This document shows, one piece after another, positions 17,957 to 25,316 of a DNA stretch of 64,000 nucleotides (position 1 is the stretch's first letter; the number at the start of each line of letters is the position of its first letter). The stretch is from the NCBI GenBank assembly GCA_003223215.1, contig QHYH01000096.1, forward strand, positions 1-64,000, given 5' to 3'. The stretch comes from Acidobacteriota bacterium. GTDB lineage: Bacteria > Acidobacteriota > Terriglobia > Acidiferrales > UBA7541. The position numbers and the translations under genes were made by a program. The notes under the pieces are model-generated. The model made no database searches, was not told the origin of the DNA, and saw only the letters and a program-made list of their open reading frames with translations.

Positions 17957-18321
17957 GGCGAAACTGGATGCTGGTTTGTTGCTTGGGGGTGATGGCCTGC
18001 CTGGTCCGCTCGGCGCTCGCGCAGGAACAGGAAAGGTCCGACAAGGGTTCCGCGGTTGTTGCCTCAGCCGGACCTTCGACTGCTAATTCCAACGCAAGCC
18101 ATGACCGCCGATCACCACCGGCTTTAAGAAGCACGGCAAGCGCCGAGAGGGCTCAGCGCATAGAAGGTGAAAAGCGCTTCCGCACGAATTGCGGACGCTG
18201 CCATCAGCCACCGCATAAGTTTCCCTCGCGCGTCATGGCAACGGCGATTCGGCATATGAGGGTTCGCGCCATGCTCACCGATGAAGACATGAGGTTGATT
18301 CTGAGTTACATGACGCAGTGA
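17953..18321 (+). CDS. Small exported monohaem cytochrome c
   Basis: The 122-aa protein has a signal peptide (cleavage near SALAQE), a ~45-residue polar linker and a compact C-terminal haem domain. The haem-binding motif is Cys80-Gly-Arg-Cys83-His84. Several methionines follow (VMATAIRHMRVRAML), one of which may be the distal ligand. Only ~40 residues follow the haem site, so the domain is among the shortest cytochrome c folds. Start and stop overlap the neighbouring genes (ATGA and GTGA), indicating co-translation with the barrel and the cupredoxin. The partner is inferred to be the CuA protein. Confidence 0.85.
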   Translation: MRRNWMLVCCLGVMACLVRSALAQEQERSDKGSAVVASAGPSTANSNASHDRRSPPALRSTASAERAQRIEGEKRFRTNCGRCHQPPHKFPSRVMATAIRHMRVRAMLTDEDMRLILSYMTQ

Positions 18322-18800
18322 GGGCGAACCGCAAATTTGCGAAGACATTGCGCGATCGCGGGTGTGCCGCGATGCTGGCCGCGCTTTTCGGCATTTGCGC
18401 CCGGGGGCAGAGTCTCGAACCGGCGGGGCGCGTCATTGACATCCTGGCGGACCACGACAGCCGATACAAAATGCCCGGACAGAAACAGCCGATCATCACG
18501 GTCAGGGCCGGGGAGCCGATTACCTTGCGAGTCACAGCTAAGAAGGCGAAAAACGTGAATCGCGATGGCGCCATTCACGGCTTTACCTTGCTTCGTGCGA
18601 AAGATAGGAGCCCCGTTGACGGGTGGGACTTCATGCTGAAACCAGGCGTCCAGGAATTTTCCTTGGTGGCGCCAGGCGAGCCGGGCGAGTACGTAGTGGT
18701 CTGCACGGTCATCTGCAGCCAGGATCACGAAGGGATGAACATGAAATTTGTAGTGCTGCCCTCGCCAGGGATCGCGACAGATAAGGGGAAGGAGTACTAA
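18318..18800 (+). CDS. Stand-alone exported CuA-type cupredoxin (COX2-like domain)
   Basis: A signal peptide (to about residue 31) precedes a single cupredoxin domain. All side-chain ligands of a binuclear CuA centre are present: His87 in AIHGFTLL, then Cys129, Cys133, His137 and Met140 in CTVICSQDHEGM, the same spacing as in cytochrome oxidase subunit II. The usual Glu of the CxExC loop is Val, but that residue binds through its backbone. There is no membrane hairpin and no oxidase subunit I nearby, so this is a soluble or lipid-free electron carrier or copper-site protein. GTG start overlaps the cytochrome stop. Confidence 0.8.
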   Translation: MRANRKFAKTLRDRGCAAMLAALFGICARGQSLEPAGRVIDILADHDSRYKMPGQKQPIITVRAGEPITLRVTAKKAKNVNRDGAIHGFTLLRAKDRSPVDGWDFMLKPGVQEFSLVAPGEPGEYVVVCTVICSQDHEGMNMKFVVLPSPGIATDKGKEY

Positions 18801-18802
18801 CG

Positions 18803-19215
18803 ATGAAAAGAAATCGGGAGCGGTCTCGCTTGTGGCCGCGCTGGCGGGGATCGCTTTAACGGCCACCGCCGGACCGGGGACAAGCGAAAAAATCTTCACC
18901 GGCGAAATTGCCGATTCGCAGTGTGCACTGAATGTGCATTCGCTGAGCCAATCCCACAAGGAAATGATGGGAATCAAGCCGGAAATCAAAACGGACACGG
19001 AATGCGTCCGCTTTTGCGTGAAAGAGCGCGGCGGAAGATACGTGCTCGAGACAAAAACCAAGGTTTACAAGCTCGATGCCCAGGTTCTGGCGGAACCATG
19101 GGCGGGACAAAAAGTGAGGGTGGTGGGGACGCTCGATCCCAAGACGAACGTCATAACCGTAGAGAAGATCGAGACGGAAGCCGCGAGCCCGCGGAGTTCA
19201 CCGAAGCCAGACTAG
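18803..19215 (+). pseudogene. Exported DUF5818-like protein with an apparent one-base frameshift near its start
   Basis: An ATG at 18803, with AAGGGGAAGGAG before it, reads M-K-R-N and soon stops, while the body is in the frame below it. Adding one A in the GAAATCGG run (18811-18813) gives a normal signal peptide, MKRKSGAVSLVAALAGIALT. The mature part has TGEIADSQCALN, a CVRFCVKERGGRYVL segment and LDPKTNVITVEKIE; this resembles DUF5818. Without repair a GTG at 18832 could start a 127-aa product with a poor signal. It is the last gene of the redox set and may bind a metal or disulfide partner through its three cysteines; that is inference. Confidence 0.6.
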
Positions 19216-19366
19216 TACCATCCCAGGAGTCGAGGTCCCACCTCCCCTGCGTCTAGGCGTTCGGAGTCTCAACACCACAGCTTGAAGACGGAAAGCTAGG
19301 CCCTCCAGTACGGGTTGAGGCCAGCCGCAACCTTCTCCTGGCCGCTGCATTGTCTACACTTTTCTC
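19216..19366. other. Non-coding spacer before the dcw promoter
   Basis: This is the first part of the 334-base gap between the redox set and mraZ. I see no convincing gene, tRNA or strong hairpin in it; the promoter and repeats described next occupy the remainder. Confidence 0.5.
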
Positions 19367-19394
19367 TTGACAAACCATGAAAATCGGGTAGGAT
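19367..19394 (+). promoter_or_regulatory. Probable sigma-70 promoter of the dcw cluster
   Basis: A perfect TTGACA (19367-19372) is followed after 16 bases by TAGGAT (19389-19394). It lies 156 bases before mraZ and directly before the TGG repeats, the usual arrangement for an mraZ promoter. Confidence 0.6.
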
Positions 19395-19395
19395 G

Positions 19396-19497
19396 TGGCG
19401 AAAACTGGTAGAAAGTGGGATATTGGGGCAAAAGGTAGCAGGCTGTAGGGCAGAGTAGAAGTCAGCGTAAGTTGTGGTGAAAGTGGGCATTTTGGCC
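19396..19497 (+). promoter_or_regulatory. MraZ operator-like TGG repeats
   Basis: TGG or TGGG triplets start at 19396, 19406, 19416 (10-base steps) and 19424, and again at 19475, 19484 and 19493 (9-base steps). Two copies sit in AAAGTGGG (19412-19419 and 19480-19487). MraZ proteins are known to bind such short tandem G-rich boxes before their own gene, so autoregulation is likely. Confidence 0.6.
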
Positions 19498-19549
19498 ATC
19501 CTAGACCACATTTTCGCGTTCGATTCCGGCAAACGGGCGGAACTGAGCG

Positions 19550-19996
19550 GTGGACATGAAGCTGCGGGGCAACTGTCCGGCCAAGGTGGACGAGAAGGGT
19601 CGTCTGAAGATACCCGCGGTGTTTCTCGAGCAATTGAAGGAGTTCGGGAACCAGTTTTACATCACCAGCACCAGCGGTGAGACGGCACGGATTTATCCGA
19701 TGAAAGTTTGGTCGGAGATCGAAGACAAGCTCGCCAAGATGCCGAGCACCAACCGGGCGAAAAGGAAGTTTCTGATGCGCACCAGCTATTACGGGCAGAC
19801 CGTGGAATTGGATGGGCAGGGGAGGCTGCTTTTGCCGACCGTGCTGAGGGAATCGGCGCAGACCAAGGCCGACGTGGATGTGCTCGGCAACCTGGACTAC
19901 CTGGAAGTGATGAACCACACGCGCATGCTGGACCAGTTGAAGAACGAGCCGTACACCGACGAGGACGACAAGGCCTTGGAAGACTTGGGGATTTAA
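19550..19996 (+). CDS. mraZ: Transcriptional regulator MraZ
   Basis: This 148-aa AbrB-like DNA-binding protein has two SpoVT/AbrB repeats: LRGNCPAKVDEKGRLKIPAVF at the start and ELDGQGRLLLPTVLRE near residue 90. MraZ binds repeats before its operon and controls division genes. ATG 19556 (two codons after the GTG 19550) matches the usual N-terminus better. It is the first gene of the dcw cluster, and the repeats upstream fit its binding site. Confidence 0.95.
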   Translation: MDMKLRGNCPAKVDEKGRLKIPAVFLEQLKEFGNQFYITSTSGETARIYPMKVWSEIEDKLAKMPSTNRAKRKFLMRTSYYGQTVELDGQGRLLLPTVLRESAQTKADVDVLGNLDYLEVMNHTRMLDQLKNEPYTDEDDKALEDLGI

Positions 19997-20004
19997 GGGG
20001 GGAA

Positions 20005-20033
20005 GTGGCGAGTGACGAGTGGCGAGTGGCGAG
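20005..20033 (+). repeat. Short tandem repeat GTGGCGAGT(G) across the rsmH start
   Basis: Imperfect copies of GTGGCGAGT/GTGACGAGT follow one another directly. The rsmH GTG start at 20012 lies inside them, and the same words occur at 9355-9363 between other genes, suggesting a small dispersed repeat. Confidence 0.5.
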
Positions 20034-20914
20034 AAAGCGGGAATCCGCCACACACGCCGGTGATGTTGAGAGAGGTGCTCGAATGGCTACGCGTAAAGCC
20101 GGACGGAACATACATCGACGCAACGCTGGGAGCGGGCGGTCACGCGGAGGCGATCGCCGGGAAATTAACCTCTGGGAGGCTGATCGGTCTGGACCGGGAC
20201 GCACGGGCGCTTGCCATGGCGCAGGAGCGGCTGAAGATCTTTGGGACGAAGGTGACGGTGGTCGAAGCGCCGTTCTCGAGGATTGCGGAGGTCGCACGCG
20301 AGTTGGGGATTCCGCCGGCGGACGGGGTCTTGGCCGACTTGGGGGTTTCGAGCATGCAGCTTGACCAGGCCGCGCGAGGATTTTCCTTTCGCGAAGCCGG
20401 TCCGCTCGACATGCGCATGAACGCCGAAGACGAATTGACGGCGGACGAGATTGTGAATCGATGGCCGGAAAGAGAGCTGGCCGATTTGCTCTACCGCGAA
20501 GCGGATGAGCACGATTCTAGAAGGATCGCCAGGGCGATCGTGAGAGCGCGACCGATACGCGACACCGCACACCTGGCAACGACTGTGGCAGGGGTCCGAA
20601 GACAATGGGGAAGGCAGAGACTGCATCCCGCAACAAAAACGTTTCTGGCGCTGCGGATAGCGGTGAATCGAGAGTTGGAGGAACTCGGGCAGTTTCTTTC
20701 TCGGACCCCCGCTGCAATGAATGCGGGCGGCCGCTCGGTGGTCGTGAGCTACCACTCGCGGGAAGACCGCCTCGTCAAGCGCGCGTTTCATGAAGGAGAG
20801 AGGGCCGGAACGTTCCAGGTGCTGACCAAACACGTGATCCAGCCCACCAGGGAAGAGATGGCTCGAAATCCGCGTTCGCGAAGCGCGAAACTGCGGTGCG
20901 CGGAAAGAGTTTAG
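20012..20914 (+). CDS. rsmH: 16S rRNA m4C1402 methyltransferase RsmH (MraW)
   Basis: This SAM-dependent enzyme methylates the N4 of C1402 in 16S rRNA. Motifs are HTPVMLREVLEWL at the start, DATLGAGGHAEAI (SAM loop), GLDRDARAL, LADLGVSSMQLD, GFSFREAGPLDMRM and the late VVVSYHSREDRLVK. Length 300 aa is normal. The GTG start follows AAGGGGGGAAG, and its first codons are made of the GTGGCGAGT repeat, giving a divergent MTSGEWRESGN head. It is 15 bases after mraZ. Confidence 0.95.
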   Translation: MTSGEWRESGNPPHTPVMLREVLEWLRVKPDGTYIDATLGAGGHAEAIAGKLTSGRLIGLDRDARALAMAQERLKIFGTKVTVVEAPFSRIAEVARELGIPPADGVLADLGVSSMQLDQAARGFSFREAGPLDMRMNAEDELTADEIVNRWPERELADLLYREADEHDSRRIARAIVRARPIRDTAHLATTVAGVRRQWGRQRLHPATKTFLALRIAVNRELEELGQFLSRTPAAMNAGGRSVVVSYHSREDRLVKRAFHEGERAGTFQVLTKHVIQPTREEMARNPRSRSAKLRCAERV

Positions 20915-20916
20915 TT

Positions 20917-21333
20917 ATGGCGAGCAAGAAAAGAGCAAGGCCGGTGCGGGAGTTCCAGACCGTCAAGCGGATTGACAATTCGCGCCTGGTGCGCCACGTC
21001 GAACCGGTGAAGCTTCGCTACTACTACCGCACGCTGGCGTTGGGTTCCGTGGTGGCCGCTTTTTTCATGTTGTACATCTATCAGCACTTTCGCTGCATCG
21101 ATCTGAGCTTCCAACTCGAGGAAATCAAAGCGCAACAGGCAGCCGCAGCGACCTTGAACTCTTCCTTGAAACTGGAAATAGCCAGCCTGCGAAACCCGAT
21201 GCGCATTGACATCATCGCGCGCCGTCAATTGGGCCTGACCGAGCCGCTGCCGACGCAAATTCGCGAGTACGACTCTCCGCCGGGAGCCCAGGTGGCCGCC
21301 GTGAGATTGGTACGGCAGAACCGTTCGCAATAA
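20917..21333 (+). CDS. ftsL: Cell division protein FtsL
   Basis: The 138-aa bitopic protein has a basic cytoplasmic head, one membrane segment (about residues 43-65, TLALGSVVAAFFMLYIYQ) and a coiled-coil-like periplasmic part (LSFQLEEIKAQQAAAATLNSSL) ending in ARRQLGLTEP. This is the normal FtsL plan: part of the FtsQLB complex that activates FtsWI. It starts two bases after rsmH. Assignment is supported by order more than by residue identity. Confidence 0.87.
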   Translation: MASKKRARPVREFQTVKRIDNSRLVRHVEPVKLRYYYRTLALGSVVAAFFMLYIYQHFRCIDLSFQLEEIKAQQAAAATLNSSLKLEIASLRNPMRIDIIARRQLGLTEPLPTQIREYDSPPGAQVAAVRLVRQNRSQ

Positions 21334-21417
21334 GCCCTGGTTGCGGACGGGGCGCCGCAAAATTGCATCCTGCTGAAATGAAGCTTGTGGCGGAGCACCG
21401 GCCGAGCTGAACCCATC

Positions 21418-23559
21418 ATGTCCGAAAACCGCGCGCACGTCGTGAAAGCTGACCGCCGGGCGGGGAAAGACAGGCGTGAGTTCACCGCAAGTGAACGGCT
21501 GCTCCTGGTTTCGAGCCTAATCCTGATTTGTCTCGTCGCCGTAGTCGGCAGACTAGGCTACCTGCAACTCGTCTGTCACACCGAGTACCTCGCACGCGCG
21601 GCCCGGCAGCAGCAACGCATCATGGACATCACGCCAAAGCGCGGCTCCATCTACGACCGCAACCTGGATCCCCTGGCAATGAGCATCCCGGTGGATTCCG
21701 TGTTCGCGGTACCCATTGAAGTCGCAGATGTTCAGCTGGCCGCGCAACTGCTCTCGCGCGTGCTGGGGATCCCGAGCGAGGTGTTGGAAGCAAAATTGGC
21801 GTCGGCACAAAGCTTCGCTTGGATTGCCCGCAAGGTGCCTCCCGACAAGAAAGAGGCGGTCGAGGCCCTCAATCTGAAGGGGATTTATTTTCAAAAGGAG
21901 AACCAGAGAATCTACCCGAAGCGCGACCTTGCTGCCCACGTACTGGGCTTCGTGGACCTCGACGAAAAAGGGCTCGCCGGAATCGAATACGGGCTGGACA
22001 CCCAGATTCGCGGCAAGAGTGAAAAAATCGTGGTGATGGCGGACGCGCGGCAGCGCTGGTTCGATCGTGTGGAGGCACAACGCGAACGCGGCGCGGATGT
22101 AGTCTTGACGCTGGACGAGCAGATTCAATATATCGCAGAGAGAGAACTCGTGGCGGCCATTTCAAAGACGCACGCCCTGGCCGGAATGGTCGTCGTGATG
22201 AATCCCAATAACGGGGAAATTCTGGCGCTGGCAAATTGGCCGAAGTTTAATCCGAATGCGGCAACAGAAGCGTCCGCCGAAGCGCGGATGAACCGCGCCG
22301 TCACTGCGCTTTACGAACCCGGCTCGACTTTCAAGTTGATTACGCTTGCGGCGGCCTTTGACCAAGGGATCGTGAGGCCAGAGGGGGTCTTCGATTGCGA
22401 GAACGGCGCGGTGTACCTGGCGGGGCACCGTATTCGCGACCACGAGCCATTCGGCTTGCTGACGGTTTCCGACATTCTGGCGCGGTCGAGCGACGTGGGA
22501 GCGATCAAGATCGCCCTGAAGCTGGGAGCGCCGAAATTTTACGATTACATTCGCGCCTTCGGATTCGGCCAGTTGACCGGCGTGGATTTGCCCGGCGAGA
22601 GCAAGGGATTGCTGCGGCGGCTCGAGAACTGGTCGGCAATCTCCATCGGGTCGATTTCGATGGGCCAGGAGGTGGGCGTCACGCCCATTCAGCTGCTTGC
22701 CGCGGTTTCTGCCATTGCGAACGGGGGCCTGCTGTACCGGCCACATGTTGTCGCCGGACTGCGCCGTGACAATAAAGCTTTACCTCGAGAGGGCGTGTTA
22801 TCTCCCGTGGAGCCCCGGCGCGTGATCCAGCCGGAAACAGCGGCGACTCTTCGTCGCTTGATGGAAGGGGTGATATTGCATGGCACGGGGAAGCTGGCGC
22901 ATCTGGACGGCTGGACCGCCGCAGGAAAGACCGGATCCGCCCAAAAAATTGATCCCTCGACCGGCCGCTATTCCCACACGCAACTGATCGCTTCCTTCGC
23001 CGGGTTGGCTCCCATCAATAATCCGGCAGTGACGATTCTTGTGTCGCTGGATTCGCCGGTGGGGCAACGCGAAGGCGGACAGGTGGCGGCGCCGGTTTTC
23101 AAACGCATCGCCGAGCAGGTGCTGGCCTATCTGGATGTGCCGCGCGACGTGCCAGTCGAGCCGCAGTTGATTCGAGTTGCGTACCAGGATAGAAATGCAT
23201 CAAACTTAGCAGCGCTCACGGACTTCACTCCAACCGATTTTGTTGCTCTACCGGACCTACCCCCAGCCGAGTCCTCCGGGACAAATGCGCGGAGAGCGAT
23301 CGATAAGGCTCGAGCAGTGACCGTAGCAGTGGATGAAGGCCGCGACATCCTTGTGCCGGACTTTTTGGGAAAGACCATGCGGGAAGTGACGGAGACGTGT
23401 TTGAAGCTGGGGGTGGACCCCTTCTTGGTTGGCAGCGGTCTTGCACGAAGTCAAACGCCAGCGGCGGGGATGAAGGTGCGGCCAGGCGCGAAGCTGACGG
23501 TGCAATTCGGGGCACCGGGCGAAAAGATCGCCAAGCCGAAGCGCAAGAGCAGGCGTTAG
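21418..23559 (+). CDS. ftsI: Penicillin-binding protein FtsI (class B transpeptidase) with PASTA domain
   Basis: A short cytoplasmic part and one membrane segment (about 28-48) precede the dimerisation domain (ITPKRGSIYDRNLDPLAMSI) and the transpeptidase domain. Active-site motifs are SxxK in YEPGSTFKLIT, SxN-like SSD in LARSSDVGA and KTG in AAGKTGSAQK. The last ~70 residues (DILVPDFLGKTMREVTETCL...) form a PASTA repeat, as in SpoVD or PBP2x. Length 713 aa. It cross-links septal peptidoglycan with FtsW. ATG 21418 is chosen; 84 bases separate it from ftsL. Confidence 0.94.
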   Translation: MSENRAHVVKADRRAGKDRREFTASERLLLVSSLILICLVAVVGRLGYLQLVCHTEYLARAARQQQRIMDITPKRGSIYDRNLDPLAMSIPVDSVFAVPIEVADVQLAAQLLSRVLGIPSEVLEAKLASAQSFAWIARKVPPDKKEAVEALNLKGIYFQKENQRIYPKRDLAAHVLGFVDLDEKGLAGIEYGLDTQIRGKSEKIVVMADARQRWFDRVEAQRERGADVVLTLDEQIQYIAERELVAAISKTHALAGMVVVMNPNNGEILALANWPKFNPNAATEASAEARMNRAVTALYEPGSTFKLITLAAAFDQGIVRPEGVFDCENGAVYLAGHRIRDHEPFGLLTVSDILARSSDVGAIKIALKLGAPKFYDYIRAFGFGQLTGVDLPGESKGLLRRLENWSAISIGSISMGQEVGVTPIQLLAAVSAIANGGLLYRPHVVAGLRRDNKALPREGVLSPVEPRRVIQPETAATLRRLMEGVILHGTGKLAHLDGWTAAGKTGSAQKIDPSTGRYSHTQLIASFAGLAPINNPAVTILVSLDSPVGQREGGQVAAPVFKRIAEQVLAYLDVPRDVPVEPQLIRVAYQDRNASNLAALTDFTPTDFVALPDLPPAESSGTNARRAIDKARAVTVAVDEGRDILVPDFLGKTMREVTETCLKLGVDPFLVGSGLARSQTPAAGMKVRPGAKLTVQFGAPGEKIAKPKRKSRR

Positions 23560-23560
23560 G

Positions 23561-25165
23561 ATGAAGATGTCGCTAGGCCACGAAAAACAGGTGAAACACA
23601 CCACCACGACCGCGCAGGACACGCCCCTGAAACAGTCTGTCCAAGTCGCCGGATCAAGAACGGGGAAAGAACTGAGCGAACTGCTTCGCGGGGTAGAAAC
23701 CGTTCTGCCGAGCTCTCGGGACCGCCTCGAGATTCAGCAGGTGAGTTGTGATTCGCGCAAAGTAGAGAAGGGCGCGCTATTTTTTGCGCTGCATGGCGCG
23801 CAAGCCGACGGAAACGCCTTTATTCAGGACGCGGTGAAACGAGGCGCTGTGGCCGTTGCGAGCGAAGAACCCGCCCCCAAGGAATTTCCACGGGGAGTTG
23901 TCTGGATTCAAGTCCGAGAAACGCGGAAAGCGCTGGCGAGTACGGCCGCGAATTTTTTTGACCATCCGGCCGACGCCCTGCAATTGCTGGCGGTGACCGG
24001 AACGAACGGAAAGACCACCACCACTTCGCTGGTGGATGCGATCATAAAGGCCTCCGGGGCCAGGACCGGTTTGTTTGGCACCATCGCCTATCACACCCCG
24101 CGGGGCGACTATCCCGCGCCGAATACCACTCCCGAATCCGTGGATCTGCAGGGATTTTTTGCCGAAATTCGCGACGCCGGCGGGGAATACGCGGTGCTGG
24201 AGGCGAGTTCGCACTCGCTTGCGATGGACCGGTTGTGGGGGTGCCATTTCCAAGCCGCGGTGTTCACGAATCTCACGCGCGAGCACCTGGACTATCACAA
24301 AACCTTTGAGGATTATTTCGCGGCGAAAAGACGCCTATTTGCAGGTACCGGCGCGGGCGCGCCGGAAGTCGCGGTGCTGAATACCGACGACAGCTACGGC
24401 AAGCAGTTGGCCGGTTTGGCGAAGAGCACGGTGAAGTATGGCCTGGAATCGCAAACGGACATCACCGCAAGCAAATTTCAGCTTAGTTTCGAGGGGTTGC
24501 GTTTCACCGCCCATACGCCCAAGGGAAAATTGCGGGTGAAGTCGCGGCTCGTCGGACGGATCAACGTCTACAACTTGCTCGCCGCAATTGGCGCCGCCCA
24601 GGCTCTTGGCTTTTCGAATGAAATCATCCAGAAGGGCCTCGAGAATCTGGAAAGCGTCTCCGGGCGCTTCCAGCGCATTGATATGGGTCAGCCGTTTCTG
24701 GTGATCGTGGACTACGCGCATACCGATGATGCGCTCGAAAATCTCATTCGAACTGCGCGGGAACTGAATACCGAAGGCCGCATCATCACGCTTTTCGGAT
24801 GTGGCGGATTAAAGGATCGCACGAAACGGCCGGTGATGGGAGAAGTGAGCGGACGGCTGAGCGACCTGACGATTCTTTCAAGCGACAACCCGCGCACGGA
24901 AGAGCCGCTGAAAATCATCAGCGACGTCGTGGTCGGCTTGCAGAAGACGGCTGGAAAATATTTGATCGAGACCGATCGCGAAAAGGCCATCGGCATGGCC
25001 ATCGATGAAGCGCGAGCGGGCGACATCGTGCTGCTGGCGGGAAAGGGCCACGAGGATTACCAGATTCTCGCGGACCGCACGCTCAAGTTTGACGATCGCG
25101 AAGTGGCGCGGCGCGCGCTTCGCGAACGGGGTTTTGCGGGGCCGAAAAACGGGTTTGGCACCTAG
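23561..25165 (+). CDS. murE: UDP-MurNAc-tripeptide synthetase MurE
   Basis: This ATP-dependent ligase adds the third residue to UDP-MurNAc-L-Ala-D-Glu. The ATP loop is VTGTNGKTTTTSLVDA, the central domain has EASSHSLAMDRLWG and FTNLTREHLDYH, and the C-terminal specificity motif is DNPRTEEP, which marks meso-diaminopimelate as substrate. At 534 aa it has ~35 extra polar N-terminal residues (KQVKHTTTTAQDTPLKQSVQ) before the usual start of the fold. It follows ftsI with a one-base gap. Confidence 0.95.
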   Translation: MKMSLGHEKQVKHTTTTAQDTPLKQSVQVAGSRTGKELSELLRGVETVLPSSRDRLEIQQVSCDSRKVEKGALFFALHGAQADGNAFIQDAVKRGAVAVASEEPAPKEFPRGVVWIQVRETRKALASTAANFFDHPADALQLLAVTGTNGKTTTTSLVDAIIKASGARTGLFGTIAYHTPRGDYPAPNTTPESVDLQGFFAEIRDAGGEYAVLEASSHSLAMDRLWGCHFQAAVFTNLTREHLDYHKTFEDYFAAKRRLFAGTGAGAPEVAVLNTDDSYGKQLAGLAKSTVKYGLESQTDITASKFQLSFEGLRFTAHTPKGKLRVKSRLVGRINVYNLLAAIGAAQALGFSNEIIQKGLENLESVSGRFQRIDMGQPFLVIVDYAHTDDALENLIRTARELNTEGRIITLFGCGGLKDRTKRPVMGEVSGRLSDLTILSSDNPRTEEPLKIISDVVVGLQKTAGKYLIETDREKAIGMAIDEARAGDIVLLAGKGHEDYQILADRTLKFDDREVARRALRERGFAGPKNGFGT

Positions 25166-25250
25166 CGCGCTTGTTCCGTGGCAATAACGAGGGCGCTCGG
25201 GCCCCGGGCAGGACGGGGCGGCCAAAAGCAGGCCTGACGAGAGGAGGAGC

Positions 25251-25311
25251 CCTCAAAACGTTGAAAACCGAACGTGCCGTGCGGTACTGGACTAAAACCA
25301 ACCCTTTGAGG
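25251..25311 (+). promoter_or_regulatory. Possible RNA hairpin covering the murF ribosome binding site
   Basis: CCTCAAA (25251-25257) is the exact complement of TTTGAGG (25305-25311), which holds most of the murF Shine-Dalgarno sequence GAGGAG before ATG 25317. The 151-base murE-murF gap is the longest inside the cluster, so a translational control element is conceivable. Only 7 pairs support it. Confidence 0.35.
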
Positions 25312-25316
25312 AGTTT

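Noticed and set aside
18805-18815. Programmed -1 frameshifting at GAAAAGAAAT
   Set aside because: It is not a strong slippery heptamer, no downstream stem was evident, and a similar one-base loss occurs nearby; a sequence error or decay is simpler.
19253-20053. A 266-codon minus-strand frame over mraZ and its promoter
   Set aside because: It covers the MraZ boxes and mraZ itself and has no recognisable domain.
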